Positions 37,501 to 49,500 of a stretch of 64,000 nt of DNA are shown piece after piece. The translations under genes were made by a program, and so were the position numbers. How positions within the stretch are numbered: position 1 is the stretch's first letter; each line of letters opens with the position of its first letter. The DNA comes from Trissonchulus latispiculum (lineage: Eukaryota > Nematoda > Enoplea > Enoplida > Ironidae), in NCBI GenBank assembly GCA_030248195.1, contig JASAND010018429.1, positions 62,001 through 126,000 on the forward strand, read 5' to 3'. The notes beneath the pieces were generated by a model. The model had not been told where the DNA came from and did not search any database. It worked only from the letters and a program-made list of their open reading frames with translations.

Positions 37501-40500
37501 GGGACTTGTGTTCGCCGAAGAGGAAAAGATGAAGTCTTTGGCGTCTAAGCGAACCTCAGCCTTGAAAACTTACCTAGGACTGGGAGCGAAGAAGCCTCGA
37601 GAGGCTAAGCCTATTGAAGCCCCGACTGTAGATAAAGATAAACGTATTGTTGAGCCGTCCAAAGCATCAAAATCGAGCTCTTCTGAGAGCTCCACAGATG
37701 ATGCCGATTCGTCCGGGAATCACAGTGTAACTGACCGTGAGGCTGCAAGGTTCAAGTTAGTTAGTGCGGCCTCTTGTTCGAAGAAAAGGAAGAAGCTGAG
37801 TAAATCCGGTAGGCGGATGTTACCCAGCCTGTTCGAACTCGTGAGTCCCCGCGGAGCGCCTCACGTGACGCATCCCAAACTGTCCTATCAGTGGAAAGCT
37901 GAAGTATTAATGGACGTTAGTCGTTTAGAGAGTGAGATGCGGAAGCGTCCGTTTCCAGATCAGTCTCCGCCAGAGTGGTGGATGCGCGATTTTATGGGCT
38001 CATGCGAGCGCCGTTACTGTGGTTTAGCTAATGCCGGACCCGAGAGTGCGTTAGTGAAGAATATGATGGATTATTTACGCCGTCGGGTGTCCCATGCCGT
38101 AAGTAGCAGGAAATCCAAGGCCTAATTCGTGTGGAACATTGCGTGTCTAAGCTGTAGTTCTTGACCTGATTCTAACCATATTTATTTGTATCTGTCCTAT
38201 TTAGCCGTAGTTTTAGTGTTTTGCATATTTAGCCGTATTTAATCAGTCATATATAGTCAATCGCAGTTAGCCTGTTCGTCGTGTCGTGGTACATCAGCTT
38301 GCTATTGTTCTTTCTTCGTCCAGCGCCAGCAATGGAGCCAGATCTCAGTTATTTGCCCGACAGTGACCAGAAAATGCTTCGTCAGTGTCAGTATGCAACC
38401 ACCTCACCATTCTATGTCGCCTTTGATCCAGCACCTCCCTTACTCTCAGAGGCCACGCTGTCCTATGTAGAAGAGTCGGATAAGATTGCCAAATCGATAT
38501 CCGAGATCACCGTATTTGCCCAGCGATCCTCCTCCCAAGAATCCAGACACCCTATGACCTTGCGAAATTCTGAGTTAGTCATAACAGAGATCGATATCCG
38601 TACATTAGCTGTTGCAGAAACTCCCGATCAATGGATCAAGGCCTTTCACGCAGTGAGGTCCCAGCTATTTATTGTTAAGTTGCCTAATCCTAGTAAGTTG
38701 TATGGTCTTAAGGGAGCCCCCCTCCGTTCGTTTCTGATGTCGGACCACCCCAGGGCTCTAGTTCTGTCAGCTCTATTTTGGTGTCCATGGCGTTACCATC
38801 GTTCAACCCGTCGTGCGGAGCGTTTTAAGTCTATTCTGCGGAGTGCTTTGCCAAACTGTTTATCATTCTTTTCATGGAATCTGCCGCGAGAATCAATTGA
38901 TTTTTCTTCAATGTTGCTACCATTGCAGAAGTCACAGGAATTGGAAGAATCAGAGTACGATTCGCCCGAACGCTGGAGCTGGAGCAGTGCAGAATGACAG
39001 AAGCAGTCCAGACTTTCCAACGAATTGAAACTATATATACTGAACAATTGACTAAATAAAAACAAAACTAACATTTGTATGCGTTATTGTGTGGAACTAT
39101 AGCTAAGCTTTGTGTTTATGTGTGTGTTTTGTGTTTGTATTGTTGCAGTGCACACTGTTTGTTAATCTGAGAGATCAGGAGATTTCATAATACGTTCGTA
39201 GCCGACCGACATTAGTTCATTTCCCGTTCCCCACATGGTTGTACACCCCACGAAACGTAGCTATGAGACGTAAGTCTAGACCTATCTCCTTGACAGAACG
39301 TTCGCAAGTAGGTAGTTTTTCTGGTGACGTTTCTACTAGTTCTGTTAGCACAAATCGGCAAAATTCACCTATACCGCAGGAGATTTCAGGCGCTGCCTCC
39401 GTCGAAAATACTAAACCCGAACCTAAAATTTTAGTTAATTCTTCGTCGCAAGAGCAACCGTCTGACCAACCTTTAGACTTAAGTGTAAGGAGTAGACAGA
39501 GACTAACCACCTCACCAATAACTGAGCCTGTAGTAGCCTATTCCGAACAAGGGCAGCGCTTTGTGTTTGTACCATTAGGTCCACCGTTCCCCGGACCACT
39601 TATTCCTCTTGTTCCACCAGCGACTGAAGCTCAGCCTGAACCGACTGCCGACCGTGAGTTTCCCTTGGATGTGTCCCAAGGTTGGGTCGAGCGACGTTGT
39701 CCCAACTTTCACACCTGTGGAAATCGCGGACATCGCTATCCTGCTTGTGGTTGTCGGAATCATCGGTCCCATAAAACTTGCCCTTATCATTAACATTTCA
39801 GTTTGAACGAACCTCCAATTTAGTAATTACTTAAGTCATTTGTCGTTCTTTTCTCACCGGTGTTCGAATTTAAGAGGGGAGGAATGTAACCAGCAACATA
39901 TATTAACTGATCCCTAAAAGCATATAAAAGGCAGTAACATAGTACGTACGTACGACAAGCTGTATACGTGGTTGAGTGTTAATATCTTCCTTTCCTTGTT
40001 CCCTGCCTTCTCTCCCTCCCCTTGTTTCCCCTTTCTCTTATCCTTTAGATATTCCCTGTTTCTCCTGGGCCACCCAGGCCAAGCAAGTTGTTTATCCCCT
40101 TTGGGGAATGACGCAAATTGAGATGATCTTTTAATTTGAAGTGTTACTTAAATTAGCCCAGATTAGTGTTTTGATGATCTTTTGCCTGACATTTACCGTG
40201 GCCTTTACCATGACATTTACGCGACACATCAAAGGGGTGCCGCCCCTGTATAAAAGGAGGTCCCCGTCTCCCTCTATTCAGTCTTGTACTCAACCCTTCT
40301 TTCTGCCGTGTTGTCTGGCCCAGGCAAGCCTGCCTGTCTCTGTTCACTGTACCCCCTTTGGTACCCAAACGCCTGTACCTCGCAAACATAACTATATATC
40401 TGTGAAACGACCTGTGTTGGTTCTTCAAAGACCCTGTGTTCTCTGCTTGGTCCTGCGAGCACTTCTGTTTTGCTGGTGTCTGCTTTTGTATATTCAATAA

Positions 40501-43500
40501 ACGATAGGCGCACAGTTATCATTTATTCTATTGCTACTTACTGCTGCCTTAAGCTTGTCTGAAACTCAGAAGAAGCTGGTTGCCTATACGCTCAGGTGAG
40601 GTTCACGTACTGATTTGAGTCTGACACATGTACTAGTACCTATTCAGGTGACACCTACTTGGGGATAACAAGTATCCCAGTCCTTTGAGCACGACACTGC
40701 GTTTACAATTACATGAATAATATATACGGTGGTGCACTGTACAGTATCCAAATTTTACATATACACATATAAAGAGGTTGTTATAGAGAAACAGTATCAA
40801 AAGAGTCGTCGCAGGAATATATACTGTCCGTAGGTGAGATAAACCATCGGTCCTAAAAGTCTAATCTCTCCCAACCGCTCTCCCAGGCCAGCTGTTAGGA
40901 AGCCCCTTCCAAACATAACTGGCTACACATCAATGTACCTAAACATTCTCCTCAATCGTTTTAACTTAGTCCAGTCCTTTTCCTTTACACATTTCTTCAC
41001 AAAATTAAATTCATATGCATGAAGTAGCAAGTTTGCAATATAGGGTCCAGCATTAGTTCCCATAGGTATCCCAATTATCTGTCTAAAAACTAAATTTCCA
41101 ACTTGAAAATATGCATTATCAATGACAAATTTTAACATAGAAAATACATATTGCGCATCCTTTGCAGTAGGATTAGCTGCGTTAGTCCATCGTGCATAGG
41201 CTTTATTAATAACCATTGCCCTTGTTCCATTACCGAAAGATAATTCTATAAGTGGTTTAATTTCTTTCAAAATGTCCTCATGGCGAAGGCTAGTATAAAG
41301 TTTACCAAAATCATAAGTAGAAATACTTTTAGCCTGCGACGTAAGATTAATTTTATTAAGACAATTTAAAATTTCCTTGGAGCTATCAATTATCCAGTAT
41401 GCATTAATGAAATTAGAATTACGCTTAATAGCATTGCAATACTGCTTTTGTCTAGTCTGCACTAATTTAAATGCAGCACCTAAACTTTTGGACATTGGCT
41501 TTGTGCAACAGTTAGCTCCAGCAATGATAGTTCTGAAACCAGTTGGCTTCTTATGAAACTTAGGTATAATTTGAATGAAAGGTAGACATTGATTTTCAAT
41601 GTCCACGTTAACTTTAAGATAGGTAGAATCCCTTGTAATGTCCCTAATTACACTTGTATGTTCCATATTAGTTAGTTCATAAGTAGGACTTCCATTTTGT
41701 TGGGTTTTAAGTTCCTTAATAATACAGTCCAAATAAAATTTTTTACATATGAATGCATAGTTTCCTGCTGCTTTATCCACAACAGTAATAACGAAGTCTT
41801 CCTTAATTGCATTCATGTAGTGTTTAATTTTACTCTTGTTTTTAATTTCATTTGACCCTCTAAAAATAGTATCGTTTAAGTTATCGACTATATTTTTAAA
41901 CGCAATTTTAATACACTTTTTCCTTTTAAACCTGACGTTAAACAGGAGGTTATAAAAGAAAAAGAAAGCATCTTTTGCTTCCTCAGCATAAATCAATTAT
42001 TTTCAAAGTACTTATCTTGAGGGTGAGCATGTACAGTCGGTACTGACAGGTTAATGATGAAAAGTTAAAGCAACCATTTTTCCGTCAAAAAAGTAACTTT
42101 TCAGACGGTATTAATAAAATTACTTGTGTTTACAACTTTGATGATTTATTATTTTTTGTATCCGACGTCAAAAACAGTAAGCAACTGTCATTTTTGCCTT
42201 AAACACGACCTTAAACATGGTCCATCTCAAGTTTAAATTTCCAGTAGGTGGTGTTTAAATACACAAATTTTAAACTCCAGTTTAAGTTAAACTTGACTGG
42301 TGCAAGCCTACTAATGACTAAACACGAGTTTAAACTCAAGTTTAGTTTAAACGGGAGATGAACACTACTGGTGCAAGCCACCTTACGGGCTTGAATAGAA
42401 AACTGGAAACAACAAACAATAAAACTGACTCAACTAAAATGCATGATCACAGAAAGTAACAACGAATCTTACGACAAATAGGATTATCTTCGTCCGAATT
42501 GTCGCCACAGTCGTCCTCACTGTCACACAAAAATCGACGACTAATGCACACCTACAATACAAATTAAGGTTTCGTACGACAAGTATAAATTAAAATTTAG
42601 TCACTCGTTTATAAATCCACTGTTCGTATAGTTTAGATACGCACTCATTCAAGCTTTACTTCAATTACTGTAGCCTAGGAAGCTGGTGGATCAATTGGTA
42701 GCGCACCGCCTAGTAGTAATTCGAAACAGGCCAGTTACGACTCCTACCTGAGGACTCAGGTATTGTCGTGAGTGACCATCCATCCATTTCCCCCAAAAAA
42801 CGTATTATTGCCCTCCCAGACTTTGGTGGGAGAGGTCGACCCCTGACCCTGATTCTCCCTCTCCTTCGAAAAATCTTGGCCAAGGGCTTTTTCAAGAAAG
42901 AGTAGAGTAGAGTAGAGTAGAGTGGAGTAGAGTTAAAAATAACAGTTTTAACTCGCTTTAACTTTAACTCCACACAAGATTGAGTTTCCCTCTTTTAAGA
43001 AGGAGAGAGATTCGTAGATAGGTGTTTTCTAGGAGTTTATGTATAAGTTTAACTCTTTCATGAAAAGGATATAGTTAATTTTAACTGGTACTCTACCCTT
43101 TCTTGAAAAGGCCTCTACGAAAATTACATAACTCTCCAGCAAAAACCCTGGTTTCGTGAATTAATTACTTTTTACAAAAAACTCTTTATTATAAACAAAA
43201 TAATAAACAATATTTTTATGCAGCTCCAAGCAAATAAATGGGCTCACCCCAGTACCACACTCCCACTCGTACTCCGTACAGGAGCGAGTATAGTTGTAGG
43301 GAGCGCAGTCGCGTTCATCCGAGGCGTTGGCGCAGTCCTTCTTTCGATCACAGACATACTTGGCCGATATACAGGTACCATCTTCCTTGCATTTAGTCTT
43401 AAACAAAAAACAACCGAACAAAATAATTGCGTCAATAAAACACAAAACAAAGAATGAAATTAAGGAAATTTTTCCAATGACAATTATTCACGATAGAGGA

Positions 43501-46500
43501 AAAAGCATTCTAACGGAAGTACACAATGAATAACTTATTTGAAAAGAGAATACGCCACTGTTTATTAGACGATCAATCAAAACCGTCAAATTATCATTTT
43601 TTGACAAAAAAGAAACTTTGAAAAACCGAAAAAACATTTTCACCTTTCCATGGGGACAGTGCTTGTCGTGACAGTTGGCTTCATCCTCACCATCCGGACA
43701 GTCTTTCTGTCCATCGCAGACAAATTTGTCTCGGATACAGCGGTCATTGCCGCAGCGAAATTCACTCTCCGAGCAGGGTCTGGAAGTGCCACCTATAATA
43801 AGAAAATAGTGAAACGCTGACATTCACCTACAGAAAAAAGTGGGAGGCTAGGTTGGACACTACACTACAAAGGAAGAAAGGACAGATAGAAATGGATGTC
43901 TGCAAGTAGAATAGTGATACATTTACTTTTAATAGTATATACTTAAGAAATGAAAGCTTAGACATGATGCTGAGGAGTATAAGTCTATTGTCTGCATATG
44001 GTGTTTTTGGATGCTACTCGAGAAAACTGGGGTTTTTTGGATGCTGCTCGAGAAAACTGGGGTTTTTTGGATGCTGCTCGAGAAAACTGGGGTTTTTGGA
44101 TGCGACTCGAAAAAACTGGGGTTTTTGGATGCTACCCCAGAAAACTACAAAAATTATTTACATACATCATTCATCACCCAACTTTGACTTTTAACCCAAC
44201 CCAACCTCCTCCTGAGTTAAAGAGCGCACTCGAAGAAAACTGGTCAACTTATGACGACGAGACCAAATTACATACATCGTCACAATGCTCTGCCATTACT
44301 AACAATTAATTAGCAAATAAGTTTAAGAAAAAGTGACTGTACCCAAACTGAACCAAAAAATAAAGTAAAAAACCCCAAAAACACCAAAAATCGCCATCGA
44401 AGAAAAGAACCGTACCACAGTCCGGCGCCTCTTCGTCTGAGCGATCACCGCAATCATCTTCCCCATCGCAGAGCCACCGGCGTGGGATACAACGCGATGT
44501 GGAGGCGCACTGGAAATCACCGATCGGATCACAGGGCTTACAGTTGGCCTTATCCTCATCCGAGTTGTCCCGGCAGTCGTCCTGCCCGTTACAGAAGGCC
44601 CAGTCCGGGACACACCGATAGCTGCTGGCGCACTCTGACCAGCCCACCGGGCAGGTACGGCTCTCTGAAAAAGAAATAATTAATTGAAACATTAAAGCCA
44701 CAAGAACGAAAATCGTTGGGTTGGCGAAAAAAGTGCGGGTGGGGTGAGTGGGAGGCAGACTCCCCCCCCCCCACTGAAATAATCTAAAAATGCCAAAAAT
44801 ACAGTGAAAAATAGCCTGTGTTCTACATATACTCCTATAAGTATGCTAAAAAGTACTCAAAATTGAGTTTGGGTACCAACATAGACGATTTTTGACCAAA
44901 ATATTCCGGCGACGCAGGAAAATTTTGACCAAAAATACTTAAAATTTGGCATTTTCTGGGAACCTTATAGTGAGTGGAGGGGGGGGAGCCCAAAAAAAGG
45001 TGGGTGTGGGGCCGAGTGGGGGGGACCCGAAAAGTGGGGGGACACCAGTAAAGTAAAGCCAGAATCACTAGAACGGATCCACAATAATTGTGTATACAAT
45101 GTGTGCTTAGCGACTGCTAATAGTAGATGGTTACGGAAAAACAAACCTCACTGCAAATGGACTCCCTCCTCTGCATTCGGAGTATACAAGAAAGATGTTA
45201 ACACTGCTTGAACATGAACAAAAAGACTCTTCTGTTTTGGGCTATGGCAATGCCTTAGTGACTGCAGGGCAGGCATTTTTCATTATTTCTTTATGATTAG
45301 TGCCTTGTATCCTTCAAGGATCTGCCTGTCATCCCGCGTTTACTTAATTTTCTTGATGTCAAATTGAATTGAAAACCTACGGCATTCTTCAGGTTCATCG
45401 CTACCATCTCCGCAGTCATCGTCAGCATCACATTTCCAAGCCTTCGGAATACATTTACCATTACCACAGGCAAACTGTTCGGGGGTACAGGCACCAACTT
45501 CTACAATAAACAAAAAGGGTGAGTGAGTACACATGCCTACCCAGGACAAACAAGAAACTCATAACAGCACTACAAAAGGACAGAAATTATAAAGCAAAAA
45601 TAAAAAACAAAAATAGCAAAAGTCGTACTGCAAAATTTATCAGACTCGTCTGTGCCATCCCCGCAGTCGTCGTCACCATCGCACAGGTATCGCTTGGGTA
45701 GACATCGACCAGTGTTGTTGCACTTTACCATCCAATAATCACATGGCTTATCTGAGAAAAAACGCAAAAAATATGTTATCAGAAAACACATAAGATTAAG
45801 AAGCTGATTTTGGATATTTCAATTAAAGTTAGATATTTTTTAGGAAAACAAAATTTAAAAAAGTCTAGTAAAAAAGCTGCACCATTAATGATTGTTTTAC
45901 CAACTAACTGAAGCATGGCAAAATCAATCAAAAAGTCGCTTTCTACACCAAAACAATCAAAATAGCTCATTCAGAATGCAATTCATTCATTTCAGAATTC
46001 ATTTAGAGTGCGATGCGAGTATCTAACTAAACAAATTACAAATTTTCTTCATCCGTCACCTCAAACCCACCATCCCCAACTCCCCCCAAACATTTTGAAA
46101 TCCTAGTCTCTGGACTTACCACAATCCTTTTCATCAGAGCCATCAGGGCAATCCTCGCGACCGTCACAGACCAAAAATGGCCGGGTACAGTTGAAATCGT
46201 CACACTGAAATTCCCCAGGTCGGCAGACCGGTGTCGCTAAAATACAAGAAAGCAGAAAAAACTAAACTCAAAAAGAAACAGACCGTTTCAATGAATAGAG
46301 AACAAAGAGACCCTAAAAACAAAAATAATTGACTTTGACAGCAAAAAACATAATTCTTTTTGATTGCAAAAAAAGGAGGAAACGTACGACATTCGCCGGG
46401 CGGTTCGTCGGAACCATCCTTGCAGTCCTGCTCACGATCACAGATCCATAGCTGTGGAATGCACCGCTAAAATTAGTAAAAGAATCAGGGATAAGCAACA

Positions 46501-49500
46501 ACAACAGAGGCCCAGGTACGTAAGCACATTCGTTTACATTGTATAGGGACATCTAGCTCCCGTAGTCTAGCCTGTTTTCTTTTCAAAACTAGTATTCCAT
46601 CAAAGAGACACATTTTTCGTTCTGTACATTATACCATTTGAAAAACTCCAACAGATTAACTGCTACAAAGCTGAATCGAATTTTATAGATTTCGGTACTG
46701 TGTATAGCATCACAACAAGCCCAATTACTCCGGCTTTAAACTTTTAAACAAAAAAGAGAAAACAGAAAACAAACCAACAATCTAACACATCAAGAAAATG
46801 AGGTAAACGCGGGCTAGCAGGCGGATCCACGAAGGATACAAGCATTAATCATAGAGAAATAAAGAAAAACGCCTGTGTGCAGTCACTAAGACAAAGCCTT
46901 AGTCTGAAACAGGAGAGAGCCAATGGGCGCGGTGAGCGCTCTTATCCAGAGAGCGCCCATTGGCTCTCTCCTGTTTCGGACTAAGGCTTTGCCTTAGTGA
47001 CTGCAGGCAGGCGTTTTTCATTATTTCTCTATGAACAATCTAACACAGTTATCTTCCCTCCCTCCTATCACCCAAATGCAGAAAAACTTTCAAAACTATT
47101 TTTAATGTGCGGGCAGGTGTTTACTACATACGTCGTCTCCAGACCCACAGCGATGCTGATTTAGGCTACAGTTAGCGATACAGGATCTTCCGTCCGGCTG
47201 TAGAATGAAGTGGTCCGGACAGGCGCAGGAGAAGCTGTGGCCACCGGGCGATATCAGACAGAGATGGGTACAGCCACCGTTTCCGGGCTCACACGGATTG
47301 GAGCCTGAAAAACCATTAAAAATTACCAAATCACTAAGAAAAACTTAACACAAAGGGATAAGAGCAAACTTACTTGACCGGTACCAGTGGTACGCATACC
47401 ACTGGTAGGCAAAACTATTGTTAGAAACCCAGAGCTTTGTGAATTCGGTTACGTAACCAATTCGTTTTCAAATCACTGGTATCCAAACAGGTTGTTGATA
47501 TGGATACCAGCGTTTTTCGAATACGGGTCTTCTTAGGAAAATTTTAGAAAAAAGCAAATACAGGTTTGGGCTACGAACCAGAAATCTGCCTCAGCGGATG
47601 AATCACATGCAGATCATTGGGCAGTTGGATCGTATTTTCCAGCGTTTCTTGATCCTTTCCTGAGAATTTTCTGGCTCGATAGACGCCCTTCAGATTCCAA
47701 TCACTCCAATAGAGCCAATCATCGAACACGCTCAGCGAGAAAATGTGCGGTGCATGAACTCGCAAATGGCGAACATTTGAGCCATCAAAATTCATGTAAC
47801 TAAAACAAAAGAAAGGCATAAGAACAAGCTGATCGGTACGTAAGCCTCTCTTGCAAAAATCAAAATCATCATTGAATTCGCTCTTTTACTGAGTTTTCGT
47901 GACTTTTGGTAAAACCATTTGCAAGGAAAAGGGCACAACATTAGGTTAAGAACAATCCTATTCCAGGCAAGAATTAAGCAAAGTAGAAAAATGGACAATT
48001 TGCAACAATGTCAAAACATTACCTGGGAAGCTCTTATTGGAATGCCAACTCATTCATTTCAGAAAGCATTAAGTTTATGACTAATTAATTGAAAGTTAAC
48101 TGACACTACTTTTCAGTTCTAAGGAAAATGCCCAAAAGTAATATGAAAAATCTCTATCTAACCCAATGACATTTAAATGCGCATCAGCATAGAACAGCTT
48201 TTCGGCAAAGAAATCCACTGCCAGCGCATTCGGCCAGCCCATATTTTCTTCGGCGATTTTGGTGAAATTCGTTCCGTCCAGACCCAGTCGACCAATGTAG
48301 GGCGAAAGACTCCATTCTGTGAAGAAAAGGTATCTGAAAAAGCAAAAAGCACACCAATCAACTCAGAAGAGACCGAGACATTGCACGCAAGTTGGCATGT
48401 CAGGAAAGCAAAGCAGGACTTATTCAATAAACCTTCAGACATTAAGCAAACCGTTTGCTCTATAAGGGAACGGATTTGTCTCTACTAAAAACAAAAACTT
48501 GGTTTGCTTTCCTGCTTTACAACTCTAGCTCTGGATTGCACCAAAAAAGTGTAAGTTCAGGGTATATTTTACCGGCGGGGGGGGGCGGGGGGCGGGCCCC
48601 CCCGAAATCGCCCCCTCCTCGGGATTTTCGCTTCCCCCCCCCCGGGAATTTTTTGGGTACCCAAATTTTCGCCAAAAATAGACTAATTTTCAAAAATTTT
48701 CTGGCGTCGCCGGAGATTTTTTCGTAAAAATGGCTATTTTAAGCCTAAATCCAGACATCTTTGAGAACTGTTGTGTTTCTACATGCAAAATACGCCAAAA
48801 ATTACCATTTTTGGCTCAAAATTTACCATTTTTGGCTCATTTTGCAAAAAATCTCCCCCCCCCCGGGCCCGGGGGGCCCTCCCCGGGAAGCCCCTCTCCC
48901 GAAAAAATCCCTAAAAAATACCCTGGTAATAGCTGTGGAATAACAGAAGGCGAAGTCAGATTTTTGAATGGGAATTGAGGAACTTAATCTTCTGCTATTC
49001 TTAAACTTTTGGTGCAGCCTACGGTTAACCAGATAGCGATGCTGTAGAGAGTTTGTAACAAATAATTGCCTACCAGAAGCATCCATAGACAGGCTGATAG
49101 CTACAGTGGGCCGAGTTGAGACAAACACTGCTCTTGACGTGTCTATGACGAAAAACGACGAAATCCGTAAGTTCACACTGTTACTGTCACGATCGATGAG
49201 CAACAAGTAAAAGCAGATTTCAAAACGAACCCTTTCGGCGAATGGATAGCCAGGGCTCGCGGCTGAGTGAACCGGTTTTCCAGCAGCGTTCGACAGTGCG
49301 ATCCGTTCAGTTCACAGACTCGCAGCTCCCGATCCAAACGATTCAGATAGTAAAGTTTCCTGCAAACACCAACATTACATGAAAGCTAGCAAGGAAAAAC
49401 TGCAAAACGTGCAGAGAAACAATTTCAATAACAGTAGAAAAAACAAAAACTCTAAAAATGCGTGCTAACTTTTGAGAAGTGATCGCTGAAATGTAGTATA

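Larger units (their letters stand above)
30682..40927 (+). mobile_element. LTR retroelement with Gag, protease, PWWP, envelope-like region and three extra ORFs
   Basis: The 10,246-bp element has 1,043-bp LTRs, TG...CA ends, a 4-bp target duplication CATC (30678-30681 and 40928-40931), a tRNA-Phe primer site and a polypurine tract. The two LTRs differ at only three positions that I noticed, so insertion was recent. Gag and protease are Ty3/Gypsy-like. Reverse transcriptase, RNase H and most of integrase are absent, so mobility must have depended on enzymes supplied in trans. It lies in an LRP1 intron in the opposite orientation to the gene. Confidence 0.92.
30232..41996 (-). pseudogene. Reverse transcriptase ORF split by the LTR element
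   Basis: Two open blocks, 41996-40928 (about 356 codons) and 30681-30232 (149 codons), are in the same frame on either side of the LTR element. The first has RT motif A ([10 protein letters not shown]), motif B ([10 protein letters not shown]) and ends at RYID of the catalytic motif; the second continues after it and has the VYDKRDDF stretch typical of these RTs. The type resembles unclassified RTs of cnidarians and lancelets, distantly Penelope-like. I see no GIY-YIG nuclease. There is no ATG at the 5' end of the first block, so it is probably also 5' truncated. Confidence 0.8.
29379..42380. mobile_element. Inverted-repeat-bounded unit carrying a reverse transcriptase ORF
   Basis: TGGCTTGCACCAGT at 29379-29392 recurs inverted at 42367-42380. 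Inside both ends are arrays of GTTTAAAC-type words (about 29395-29560 and 42195-42355). Without the LTR element and one copy of its target site the unit would be about 2.75 kb, and its only coding part is the split RT ORF. No target-site duplication is certain. Confidence 0.5.

Noticed and set aside
43964..44309. Repetitive ORFs [10 protein letters not shown] / ENWGFLDAA
   Set aside because: They are frames through a 36-bp tandem repeat with no start context or conservation.
48823..49206. 127-aa minus-strand ORF inside an LRP1 intron
   Set aside because: The exons on either side already join in phase and continue the propeller; this frame runs into the G-run element.
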